Source: Oegoconia quadripuncta (lineage: Eukaryota > Arthropoda > Insecta > Lepidoptera > Autostichidae). Taken from it: a DNA stretch of 64,000 nucleotides. Each line of letters starts with the position of its first letter. The stretch's first letter is position 1. The notes under the pieces were generated by a model. That model ran no database searches, was not told the origin of the DNA, and worked only from the letters and a program-made list of their open reading frames with translations. Location of the stretch: the NCBI GenBank assembly GCA_949316235.1, contig OX438750.1, forward strand, positions 16,246,865 to 16,310,864, in the 5' to 3' direction. This document shows positions 1 through 9,800 of this stretch, in pieces. The position numbers and the translations under genes were made by a program.

Positions 1-404
1 ATCCATTACCACATATCGCATTTATGTCATTCTAGAATACTTTTAAGCTATAGTTCTTTATTGAAACTTATCTGCAAATTGAATGATTTTGTAGCCACAA
101 TAAAGCCGTATGCACACTGGAACGTTCTCGTGGTAGGAGCGCAGATGTGCGATAGGACACGCGTGTCGCGAACCGTTTAAGGAAGTGCTCAGAATGAATG
201 GAGTGCGCTTTATTCTTATCAGGTGCAAGTAAAAGTCGTAGGGAAACGTAAAACTGTTAAAATTGATAGTGGAATGTGTAAAACCCTCGATCCACAGACT
301 GTGAATATAAGCGTACTAAAAGATGATTGGTGCAAATGTATGGAAACCCATACAAAAGTATTAGCTATAAATTTAAGCTTTGAAGGATCAGGACATATCT
401 ATAA
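1..404. other. unassigned AT-rich stretch
   Basis: A 64-codon open frame at 223-417 has no recognisable domain and its end runs into a SINE, so I do not call it a gene. A short segment near 316-341 is the inverted, imperfect copy of 418-441, which is the tail of the adjacent SINE-D. This hints at a second decayed SINE-D tail here on the plus strand. Confidence 0.4.
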
Positions 405-617
405 AAAAATAATTTAGGACACTTGCACCAATCATATAGTCACAAATTAAGCCCATATTGTACTAAGGATACTACAAGGATATATAATATAACATATAAA
501 TAACTCGAGAATAAATGTTCGTATTCATTATACAAACACTTACCAATAGCCGTAATTCGAACCTGCGACCGTTGGTTTCAAAGGCAGAGTCACTATCCAC
601 TACACCAATCGGTCGTC
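405..617 (-). repeat. SINE-D copy (tRNA-derived)
   Basis: Read on the minus strand, this begins with GACGACCGATTGGTGTAGTGG, which resembles a tRNA A box, followed by a B box (mutated to GGTTCGAATTACGG). It then has the family core GATGAATACGAACATTTAT and a tail ending near CCTAAATTATTTTT. It is close to full length when compared with the best copy at 57101-57337. The B box carries substitutions, so it is probably not transcribed. Confidence 0.85.
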
Positions 618-772
618 GATTGTTTGGCTTATCAGATTAATTAATACCTCGTATTTTATTTTTTTGGAAACAAGCTATATTTGTTTATAAAAAGTCTCGT
701 AGTAAGCTGCATGAGGTAAGTACGCTTCGACTTTAGCAGAAGCTTATTAAAAAAAGCGAAACTTCTCATTAA

Positions 773-1068
773 AGACGACCGATTGCCATAAAAGTCCTAT
801 GTTTTAATCTGGGGTATATTCTACATACCAAATGTTAATAGCATTGTTATGTTCGGGTTGTCAGAAGATAGCCAGTCCCTCAAATGTGTTGGGGTGTCCG
901 GGTCAGTACGCTTCCACCTTCGACCTCATCTTCACTTAACATCAGGTGTGATTGAGGTCAAGTACGAAACCGTTGTGCATTCAAAAAAAATCATCCAAAT
1001 CCTATCATCCGTTTCGCCGTGATGGAGCAACAAACAAACATCCAAACTTTCGCATTTATAATATTAGA
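773..1068 (-). mobile_element. Helitron-like repeat B, interrupted by SINE-A
   Basis: The two halves (about 781-830 and 991-1068) are the reverse complement of the complete copy at 5724-5934. The left half has the distal part (CATAGGACTTTTATGG on minus) and the right half has the start, AATGCGAAAGTTTGGATG on minus. A SINE-A fragment occupies 831-990 between them. The 12 bases at 773-784 match the first bases of SINE-D and may be an older scrap. Classification as Helitron-like rests only on the family's CTAGT end seen in other copies. Confidence 0.7.
831..990 (+). repeat. SINE-A fragment, 5' truncated
   Basis: This carries only the distal half of SINE-A, from AATGTTAATAGCATTG through the conserved AACATCAGGTGTGATTGAGG tail to a run of A. 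The tRNA-like head is missing. It lies inside repeat B in the opposite orientation, so it inserted after repeat B did. Confidence 0.88.
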
Positions 1069-1129
1069 TTAGATAATCGAAAAATACATTAAAATAACTA
1101 TTTAAGAAACTAATAACCAAAAAAACTCG

Positions 1130-1345
1130 ACAGCATTTTACATTTTGCGGGCGCCATGTTGAATTTTTTACAATAAAATGTATTCTATAAATCTTTAGGA
1201 ACCAAGATGAACCTAACGACACCTCACACTCCAAAATCGGTCAAGCCATTTAGATGACATAGAAATCTACAAATATACATACTTACATGCATACACGGAA
1301 AAAAATTACCCTCCTTCCTGAGACAGTCGGGTAAAAATGCGATGT
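1130..1345. repeat. dispersed repeat E, copy 1
   Basis: This matches 54740-54945 over about 200 bp with scattered substitutions. Shared blocks include GCGGGCGCCATGTTGAATTT, CATAGAAATSTACA and ATTACCCTCCTT. No open frame spans it and no terminal repeats are visible. It resembles a widespread lepidopteran interspersed repeat that I cannot classify further. Confidence 0.7.
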
Positions 1346-1877
1346 TGTCAGCTTGCACTGACACTGCCGCTTTTTTTGTACAAAATAAATTATAATGCCA
1401 TGGCGGAAAACACAATCTGACTCCATACTATGTCGTCAGTTCGTCACCACTGGAGCGGAGACAATCTGTCTTCCTCAGGGCATCTGTCAACGCCACCTAT
1501 ATGCATCCCTCGTGCGGCACGTTTCTAACCTCGTGTATTGCCACCCTTATTGTATTGCGTTTGTTAGTAAACTTATTTCCTAATGAAACATTTGAATTGA
1601 ATAATTATTTTTAAATGTCACATTATCATACATACAATTTAGTAAATATACTAAAAAAAACAAATTAAACTAAAATTAAATAAAAAAATTAAAATTAAGT
1701 AATTAAATCAATTATTTCAATTATTTTTAATTAAATTCAGAATAGAGAAAAGTAGGAGAAATCCAATGAAATTAACCATAGACTCCAAAACACGGATTGA
1801 GCCACGAAATCTCTAGATAAATCACGGAAAGAGTTACTTGGGAATTTGTTTTGATTACATTTTTAAAGGTCATGAGC
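1346..1877. other. no feature seen; A/T-only tract at 1620-1740
   Basis: An open frame at 1395-1583 shows no domain. From about 1620 to 1740 the sequence is almost entirely A and T, rich in AAATTAAA-type words, as expected for unconstrained AT-rich DNA or an old decayed tail. Confidence 0.35.
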
Positions 1878-2100
1878 AAAGCAATTGGTGTAGCTGGTAT
1901 TGACCATGACTGACATACTGTTTACGGGTTCGAATCCCGCTTGGGATACATTTTTGTGTGATGAAAACGAGCTTATTCCCAATAGTCATGAATATTTATA
2001 TAAACCTTTTTGTATGTTTATTCCTCATCTAGTATCTATATACTCTGCTTAGTTTAGGGCTAGACGATTGGTATTATTGTCCGAAATATTTATTTAATAG
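1878..2100 (+). repeat. SINE-D copy
   Basis: The head reads CAATTGGTGTAGCTGG, with an intact B box GGTTCGAATCC near 1926-1936. The core is TGTGTGATGAAAACGAG and the tail is GCTTAGTTTAGGGCTAGACG before TATTTATTTAAT. It is clearly diverged from the 57101 copy, with changes in the A box region, so it is an old insertion. Confidence 0.85.
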
Positions 2101-2365
2101 TGCTAGACGATGGGGTGACCGAAAATAAATTTGCTATATGACGGTTCACATATATCTCACTACAAAGGTGGACTTATCTCTATAAGAGATCTCTTCCAAG
2201 CGCCCTTAGCATTGATGTAAGAAAAGGAGTAAATTTGGGGTTTCGCAGCAACTTGTGTGCAATGTACAAACCAGCGACTGCTGATGAGAGCAGTGAGCGA
2301 TACATATAAAAATCTTATTTACAATTTGTTTGAAAAAAAAAAACAAATTTCAATTTGTCAAAGAA

Positions 2366-2618
2366 GACGACTTGTTTGGTATAGTGGTTAAAAATTCTGA
2401 TTGCTATACCAAAAGGTCGCGGGTTCGAACCCCGCTAGGGGCATAGTTTGTATGATGAATACAGACATGTGTTCCCGAGCTATGGATGTTTTTCATTTAT
2501 TTATGTATTTATTTACAAAAAACATGTATTTGGGTAATTTATCAACCATTTGGTATCCATAATACTCGTACAAGCCTAGTTGCTTATGTGCAAAGATATT
2601 TATATTTATTTATTTATC
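2366..2618 (+). repeat. SINE-C copy
   Basis: The tRNA-like head begins GACGACTTGTTTGGTATAG and has B box GGTTCGAACCC near 2423. It is followed by the family core ATGATGAATACAGACATGTG and CGAGCTATGGATGTTTTTC, then a tail AAGCCTAGTTGCTTA ending in TATTTATTTATT. The usual 'TGTGGAACTAGATGGCGCTG' block is deleted. The open frame at 2486-2743 is only the AT-rich tail reading through. Confidence 0.88.
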
Positions 2619-3337
2619 GCCTAATAGCGCGTATACACGAAATTTTATATTTTTTTATTCTTTATAGTATTATTTCAGCAGATGTTTCTGTGGTGGTTTG
2701 GGCATATGAACCAATGAGTGCAAGGAGAATAACGAAAGCATGAATGGAAAGCATTTTAAGTTTTCACCTTATATTGTTAAATGTATTGGAGCTATGGCTC
2801 CGACCAGTGACCAATAATAATTAAAAAAAAAATGGGCAGTCTGATCGCCATATTGAAAAGTTATGAGCAAATTTTAGCGTAGTTGAAAGAAAAAGTAGGT
2901 ATTTAGGTTATATCGCACTGAGACACCGCCCTGTAGGCACAATAACTTATATAAAAAAAATCAAACAGAAAACCCACAAAAAAAGATCTTTTCTCAATTC
3001 TTTCACGCGTCACCGAGCCACTTGTCAGGCGATAACGTTAACTTTCACAAGCGATAATCGACTTTAAAGCCCTTGCAATAAGGCTTGCCCATTTGATATG
3101 CAAATGTTACCGTTGTTAATGTAAGTTGGTGTGATAAGACGTAATTGAGAGAGTGACTGATGATTGTTAAGGCAAATTAGCATAATCTGTACATGCATAA
3201 TAGGTGGCAGATAAGACTGGAAAGATGTTAGAGGAAATGGTGAAATAGCTTAGTAAAGACACAAAAGACAATATACAGAGTTTTTTATGCAGAACGGGTC
3301 ATCACTTATTTATTTATTTACTTATTTACATAGTTAT
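2619..3337. other. unassigned stretch
   Basis: No repeat family recurs here within this window. The part from about 3030 to 3200 is less AT-rich and contains one octamer ATGCAAAT at 3098-3105, a POU-type binding word. A single 8-bp match is expected by chance in this much DNA. Confidence 0.3.
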
Positions 3338-3384
3338 TTGACCTCAATCACACCTGATGTTAAGTGAAGATGAGGTCGAAGGTG
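3338..3384 (-). repeat. SINE-A 3' tail scrap
   Basis: Only the conserved end of SINE-A is present: TTGACCTCAATCACACCTGA through GAGGTCGAAGGTG, the reverse complement of the tail. It is preceded by a TTTATTTATTTA tract rather than poly-T. It is a truncated or recombined relic. Confidence 0.75.
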
Positions 3385-4251
3385 AAGAAGATGAAGATTC
3401 AAAACGAACAAACTCAATCGTGGATTGAAACTTACGCAGAATGTTTTTTCGCCATTGGATCAATTGCATTGAGCCTGAAGATTTCTTTTTTGACTTGTCC
3501 TTCACCTAAAACACATGGTACATTTAGTAGAGTATACTTCTAAGATCGAATCTTTTCCGCATCACTTTAATCGGTAATCGAATCGACTCAACTTCAATAT
3601 TTCTCCACCACTACCGCCTCTGTCGAAATCTATTTTGTTCTTTGATCGCAGTTTGAAAAGTGCGAGTTTTCAAGTTTCCAGCTAATGGGTTAAGAAGGGG
3701 GGAGTGAGGAGGGAATTTTTGGGAATTTCGGATATAATTAGAGCACTGATCGCATTAGAGACGTCACTCCTGGTTTATGGTCCTCGGGGAGTGTCGTAGC
3801 GATTCAGGAGGAATTCTTTGATGGACGGAAATTTATTGGAGCTCGGTAAATGTGGGTAATGTCGTAAAATGTTTGCGGAAAGTTTTTGGGATGTCGGCTT
3901 TGTCTTTACGTACCATATTACATCTGTGACGTTTTTTTTTGGATGAAACTTGATATTAAAATGTACACTTCTGCAGAAGTATAGCTTGGTTTTTATCTGA
4001 CTGCCCCAGGAAGAAGGGAAATGTTTTTCCAGTGTATATGTTTCTATGCTGTAGCCGACTGGCTAGACCAATTTTAGGTGTCTCTTTGACTTTATTCCTC
4101 TTGACATTTTGTGGTTACAAATCCAATACGGCACCCGCAAAATACAAAATATGCTGACGGATTTTTTGGTTTTTAAATGCTTCAATAATTATTTAACCAA
4201 TATCCCATTCCTTTTAAGCTTCAAGTATCACCTAAAAATTAAAACAAATGG
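3385..4251. other. unassigned, non-repetitive stretch
   Basis: I find no second copy of this sequence in the window. The interval 3660-3900 is relatively G-rich (runs such as GGGGGGAGTGAGGAGGGAA) and stands out from the AT-rich surroundings. It has no coding frame of note and could be constrained non-coding DNA. Confidence 0.3.
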
Positions 4252-4585
4252 CTTTTTTTTTATTCACGACGGGTTCGTACTTGACCTCAATCACACCTGA
4301 TGTTAAGTGAATATGAGGTCGAAGGTGGAAGCGTACTGACCCGGAAACCCCAACACATTTGGGGGACTGGCTATCTTATCTCTGACAACCAGAACACAAC
4401 AATGCTATTAACATTGCTGCTTGGCGGCAGATTTAGACAAGATGGTGGTAGCTAGCCAGGCGGACATTTTAAAATGCCCTACCGCCAACCAAACCGAGTA
4501 CTTAAACATGTACCCCGCTGGGGATCGAAACCGTGACCTCTGAATCGTAAACCCAATGTTGTTTACATTGAGCCACGGAGGCGGT
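4252..4585 (-). repeat. SINE-A copy, near full length
   Basis: On the minus strand it runs from the tRNA-like head (CCGCCTCCGTGGCTCAATG, at the right end) through a mutated B box (GGTTTCGATCC) and the long body. It ends with AACATCAGGTGTGATTGAGG and a poly-A tail, seen as poly-T at 4252-4260. About 334 bp, which matches the full-length copy at 58084-58425. Confidence 0.92.
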
Positions 4586-5055
4586 TAAAGTGACGTTTTG
4601 TAAAAACAACTTGTTTTTAATTATCAGTAATTGTGTAGTTGTCATTACGTAAAATAAACATGTGCACTTTTATTCTTACTACAAACAATGGTAATCAAAT
4701 TAAAAGAATTGTAATAGAAAATGAGAATCTGAAATTGGCCTAACTTGGCTTATAGATTTTGTGTAATAGTTTTTATAACGATGCTGTTGATTCTGTACTA
4801 TACAAAAATAAAAAAAATAAAAAGTAAAAATAATGTTAAGCCTATTTTAAGATTTGCTTATGCCTATTTTAAGTGTACCCTGTGTACCTACAAAATAAAA
4901 CATTTTGATTTTGATTATTTTTTTATTGAATGGTATACCGCCGCGGTAGTCCAGTATAAATTTGGTGAAAATCTGATAATGCAACTCGAAGATAGAGTAC
5001 GGACCTACAGTGAACTCGGTTGTTTGCCAATTTTTCATTATTTATAATTACCGAT
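4586..5055. other. AT-rich stretch; possible LINE 3' end near 4860-4920
   Basis: Overlapping frames at 4745-5047 (plus) and 4847-5038 (minus) are both spurious in appearance, being rich in K, I, Y and F. The segment ending AATAAAACATTTTGATTTTG resembles the ends of lepidopteran LINEs but is too short to assign. Confidence 0.3.
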
Positions 5056-5640
5056 CTAGCCCTTCGTATTAGTAAGTTGAAGTGGCAGCGGGTAGGGCAC
5101 ATAGCTCAACACACTGATAGCCGGGGGGTCATTAAAATTTAGAGTAGAGATCACGCACCGGCAAGAGGAGCGTAGGATATCCACCCACAAGGACGGACGA
5201 CGTAATGAAGCTCACGAGAAGTCGTTGGAGGCAGGCCGTATGGTCACTCCGCAATTTCTAACCGCCTCCGTAGCTCAATGTAAACAACATTGGGTTTACG
5301 ATTCGGAGATCGCGGGTTCGATCCCCAGCGGGGTCCATGTTTAAGTACTCGGTTTGGTTGGTGGTAGGGCATTTTAAACGTCCGCTTAGCTAGCTACCAC
5401 CATCTTATCTAAATCTGCCGCCTAGCAGCAATGTTAATAGCATTGTTGTGTTCCGGTTGTCAGAGATAAGATAGCCAGTGCCCCAAATGGGTTGGGGTTT
5501 CCGGGTCAGTACGCTTCCACCTTCGACCTCATCGTCACTTAACGTCAGGTGTGATTGAGGTCAAGTACCAACCCGTTTAGCATAAAAAAATCTACAGGGG
5601 AGGCCTATGTTCATCAATCGACGTCCTATGGCTTATATAA
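5056..5640 (+). mobile_element. LINE-J 3' end, split by a SINE-A insertion
   Basis: Before the SINE (5056-5260) the plus strand encodes a decayed reverse transcriptase C-terminal tail. It shows KLKWQRVGHIA followed by segments equivalent to HAPARG and the final W-rich motif, broken by stop codons. After the SINE (5591-5640) comes AGGCCTATGTTCA and GACGTCCTATGGCT, the usual 3' terminus before a GATGATG-type tail. The same terminus appears at 33160-33225. The four bases TCTA flank the SINE on both sides as a short target duplication. Confidence 0.75.
5261..5590 (+). repeat. SINE-A copy, full length, inside LINE-J
   Basis: It starts ACCGCCTCCGTAGCTCAATG, has an intact B box GGTTCGATCC near 5317, the complete body, and ends with GTTTAGCATAAAAAAA. 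It interrupts LINE-J, and TCTA is found immediately before the head and immediately after the A run. This pair of short repeats supports a true retroposition event. Confidence 0.93.
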
Positions 5641-5688
5641 TGATAATGGGTTGGGCAGAGACGTCCCAAAGCGTTTGGGTATTCCATC

Positions 5689-5726
5689 TAGTTTAAGTTT
5701 ATTAGTTAGCTAATAAACTTAAACTA
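5689..5726. repeat. perfect 17-bp-arm hairpin
   Basis: TAGTTTAAGTTTATTAG is followed by a TTAG loop and its exact reverse complement. The right arm abuts the first bases of repeat B (CTAATATTATAAATGCG), so the hairpin sits exactly at that element's left boundary. Confidence 0.9.
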
Positions 5727-5934
5727 ATATTATAAATGCGAAAGTTTGGATGTTTGTTTGTTTGTTTGCTGCTCAATCACGGCGAAACGGATAAACGGAT
5801 TTGAATGAAATTTGGTATATGGGTAGACCATACCCTGGACTAAAGCATAGGATACTTTTATCTCGACAAAGTAAATAGTTCCCGCGGAGGGAAAGCTATT
5901 CAACGCAGGCAAAGCCGCTGGCGGAAAGCTAGTA
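5724..5934 (+). mobile_element. Helitron-like repeat B, complete copy
   Basis: It runs from CTAATATTATAAATGCGAAA to GGCGGAAAGCTAGTA. The final CTAGT fits the CTRRT end expected of Helitrons and is preceded by a GC-rich segment that can form a short stem (GCAGGCAAAGCCGC). There is no coding capacity, so it would be non-autonomous. I am less sure of the class than of the repeat itself, since a 5' TC end is not clear. Confidence 0.7.
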
Positions 5935-5943
5935 TTTAATATT

Positions 5944-6060
5944 TCAAATAATGCACACGTGACAGGAATTAGACTAACACCGTTAGAACTTGAAAGTATA
6001 TAGTTAGATGTTTTTGTCTAAAGTCCCGTAGTCGCCATTGGCGATCCCCACATCTTGGTT
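5944..6060 (+). repeat. dispersed repeat F, partial copy
   Basis: Shares AATGCACACGTGACAGG and AAAGTCCCGTAGTCGCC with the longer copies at 30870-31560, 49258-49885 and 62425-62665. It lacks the first third of the family. No open frame is present. Confidence 0.7.
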
Positions 6061-6649
6061 CAATTAGTTAGCTAAAACTGGGCAAAAGTTTGAAGCCAGC
6101 CGATGGTTCAAAGGATTTGCATAAATTTATATCACAGCTAATTCCCCAATAACGCACTAATTTAAACAATCTTCAGAATCCTAAATTAATCTTGAGTCCT
6201 CAATATTTCTTTCAAACAGCATATTAAACGAATTATCGACGTAAATAAAATTCCTGAACGCTCCAGTTCGGGCTATTCCGGACAAGTTGTAGACGTCTTT
6301 TAGAACGTTCCGTGCCACTAATTGGCATGCCAGTTATAGGTAACTGGTGACCGGAAGTTTTGAGTGTTCAGTTTTAGTTCAACAATAGAGCTTGATTCGT
6401 TGGAACTTGTGTAGGGTTTATTGTATGTTTATAATATTTCCCTACAAGATAATTAATAACTAACTACCGAGCATGGCTTCTGTGGTATATTATTATATAT
6501 ATTTCGTAATACGTATATTTTATTATATATATATTTTACGTAATATTTATGCATTCCCAAAAAATTGTGATAAGTAATAACTTAAATTTGAGATATAAGG
6601 ACAAATTAGCCACCCCTATGTTCAGACTGACAAAGTTAATACATCATTT
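6061..6649. other. unassigned; TA-rich tract at 6485-6545
   Basis: The tract has TATTATATATATTTCG and a related inverted word within 60 bp, giving weak self-complementarity. Nothing else is recognised between repeat F and LINE-G. Confidence 0.3.
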
Positions 6650-6831
6650 ATGGGACACTGTATACGCTTTTATAACCTGAGAATATCATTAATCTAAATG
6701 AAAAACAATTTAAAAACCATGTCAAAAAAACATTAACAAAAAAAGGTTATTACAAAATTAGTGACTACCTGAATGACAAAAACGCTTGGTATACTTCGCC
6801 CAGCTCCCAAAAATTATAAAATTGTATTAGT
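6650..6831 (+). mobile_element. LINE-G 3' part, left of the RTE insertion
   Basis: The plus strand encodes a short tail with the family signature GYYKISDYLNDKNAW, near 6740-6790, followed by a stop. The same signature occurs at 17521-17605, 26570-26700 and 57642-57923. The rest of this copy, a 3' untranslated region, continues after the RTE at 10118-10345. Together they are the target into which the RTE inserted. Confidence 0.75.
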
Positions 6832-6845
6832 TGTATACTTTTAAT
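6832..6845. repeat. target site duplication, left copy
   Basis: The 14 bases TGTATACTTTTAAT occur here and again at 10104-10117, immediately outside the two ends of the RTE element. A third copy lies at 10135-10148. Confidence 0.9.
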
Positions 6846-9800
6846 CATCATTTTCCTGCCCTTATCCCACTCTAAGTGGGGTCGGCACAACATGTCATCC
6901 TCTTCCACTCTCCTCTATCAGCCGTCATCTCCGTACTCACCCCTTTCACATACATATCATTCCTCACGCAATCTACCCACACCTTCTTTGGTCTTCCTCT
7001 ACCTCTGTATCCCTCCACATTCATACTTAACACTCGTCTTGTTACGTGCCCTTCATCCCTCCTCATAATGTGCCCAAACCATGCTAACCTATTACTCCTC
7101 AGCTTTTCTGTTATTGGCGCCACTTTTAGACTTCCTCTGATATACTCATTCCTGATCTTATCCATTCTAGTCACACCACACATCCATCTTAGCATTCTCA
7201 TCTCTGCCACATGCATTCTACTTTCATCAGTTTCTTTCATTGCCCAACATTCAGATCCATACATGGTAACAGGTCTTATGATGGTTTTATAAATTTTGCC
7301 CTTGAGTTTCAGGGGCATTCGTGGGTCACATGTAGTCCCAGAAACCTGTCGCCATTTCATCCATCCTGCATTTATTCTGTTCCTCACATCCTGGTCAATA
7401 TTGCCGTCGTTCTGAAGTAATGAACCTAGGTACCGAAAATTTGAGCAGATTGGTAGCAACTCCCCGCTTAAGGCAATATTGGAAAAACTGGATGGACCAC
7501 CAAAGTCGCAGAACAGATGTTCGGTTTTCGTTCTGCTGATCTTCAGTCCGACACTCTCCAGTCTTTCCCGCCATTTTTCCAACCTGCTCTGGACCTCAGT
7601 CGCATTTTCTCCGACAAGGACAACATCGTCGGCGAACAACATACACCAGGGTGCCTCCTCCTGTATATTTGATGTCAGTGCATCCATAATCAGGAGGAAC
7701 AGATAGGGGCTTAAAGCCGATCCCTGGTGTAAGCCCACCGCCACGTCGAACCTGTTGGTAATGCCGGCTTCCGACCGGACTTGTGTGCCGGCTCGGCTGT
7801 ACATGGAACGTACGAGCCGCATGTACTTCCCAGGCACTCTTTTCTCTTTCAAAGCCCACCACAGAACCTTTCTAGGGACCCGGTCGTACGCCTTCTCCAG
7901 GTCAATGAACACCATGTGCAGGTTTTTATGCGCACGTTTGTACTTCTCGCACAATTGGCGTAGTGCGAATGTGGCGTCCGTTGTTCCTCGACCGGGCATA
8001 AACCCGAACTGGTTCTGGGTTACCTCACTCTCCTCTCTCAATCGTCTGGCAATCACTTTCTCCCAAATCTTCATGCTATGTGACATGAGCTTTATTCCTC
8101 TATAGTTGTTACAGTTTTGTACATCACCCTTGTTCTTAAAAATGGGCACCAGAAAACTGTTGCACCATTCCTCCGGGATCACCTCCTGTTGTAACAACTT
8201 ATTGAAGAATAAAGTCAGCCACATCCATCCATCTGCTTTTAACAACTTCCATACTTCCACTGGTATACCATCAGGTCCCACAGCTTTTCCAGTCTTCATA
8301 CTTTGCACGGCCTTCTTCACTTCATCCACAGTCACCTCTTGCACCACACCTACATTTGTTGGACAATCTTCTACCTCTCCACTCCAATCATTCTCTTCGT
8401 TCATAAGTCTCTCAAAATACCATTTCCAACGTTTCCTTATATCCTCCTCATTTGTCAGAACTTTTCCTTCTTCATCTTTTATGCATTTTACATGTACAAT
8501 ATCCCTTGCTTTCTTCTCCCTTGCCTTCGCTAATCGGTACAGATCTTTTTGTCCCTGTGGGCTCTCTAGTCTTTGATACAATTTATTTTGTACTTTAGCC
8601 CTGGCAATAGCGACCGCCTTTTTGGAATTCCTCTTACTTTCTGTATACCTTATTTTCTTTTCCTCTTTTAAAACTGTATCTCTTTCATCAACTTTCTGCC
8701 ACTCACGAAAAGCCTTCTTCTTTTCTTTCAAAACATTTTGTACTTCTTCATTCCACCACCAGGTTTCCTTATCTATCTTTCCTTTTCCTTTCGTTTCCCC
8801 AAAGACATCTCTCGCCGTACATCGCATACATGTTGCCATTTCATTCCAACATTCATTCACTGACTTCCCTTCCATATCATTCATTTCCAACATTTTATCC
8901 ACGACTCTCGTTCTAAATTCTCCTGCATACTCATCCTTCTCCAGCATATACCATTTTATTTTAGGTGGGGGCTTTGGCTTGTTACTTGAGACCTGGACCT
9001 TGATCTTTACCTCCAACACAAGTAGTCGGTGTTGGGTAACCAACGCTTCACCGGGTACCACTTTACAATCTTTAACTATTCTAAGAGTATTCCTTCTAAG
9101 GAGGAAATAGTCTATTTGGGTGGTATTATTGCCGCTACTGTAGGTTATTAGGTGTTGGTCTCTTTTTTTAAAAAATGTATTGACTATGGCAAGATCGAAA
9201 GCCGTTGCCATTTGTAACAGATTCTCTCCATCTTTATTCCTGTTTCCAAAACCCCACCCCCCATGTACTCTTTCATACCCTCCATTTATCCTGCCCACGT
9301 GACCATTAAAATCCCCTCCGATGTAAACATCCTCATCCTGTGGAATTTCCATCATCACTGCATCAAACTCCTCCCAAAACTTCTCTTTCACTACATCGTT
9401 ACATCCAGTCTGCGGTGCATATACACTTATTACGTTCATTACTTTGTTCCCTAATAATAACTTCACTGATATCAGTCTATCATTTACTCTCTTAACATCT
9501 GTCACACATTCTTTCATTTCATTATCTAAAGCAACTCCCACTCCATTCCTCTTGCCATCACTACCACAATAGAAAAACTTGTATCCCACACCAATGTCTC
9601 TTGCTTTCGTTCCCTTCCACTTCGTTTCTTGCAAACACGCCACATTTATCCGTCTCCTTTCTAAAAGATCCGCTAACTCTCTTCCTCTTCCGGTCATCGT
9701 TCCAACATTCCAACTTACAAACCTCAGTCGTACATCCTGGACTCGCTTCTTACGTTGCATCCGTCCCTGATGCAACAACCCTTGTCCATTTTTCGCATCC

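Noticed and set aside
223..417. 64-codon frame as a small gene
   Set aside because: Its end enters SINE-D and an inverted echo of the SINE tail lies within it, so it is probably repeat-derived.
4745..5047. 100-codon plus-strand frame
   Set aside because: Composition is that of AT-rich DNA, an opposite-strand frame overlaps it and no motif is present.
6876..9110. Several plus-strand open frames over 60-160 codons across the RTE
   Set aside because: They are antisense shadows of the 1028-codon frame, which alone shows conserved motifs.
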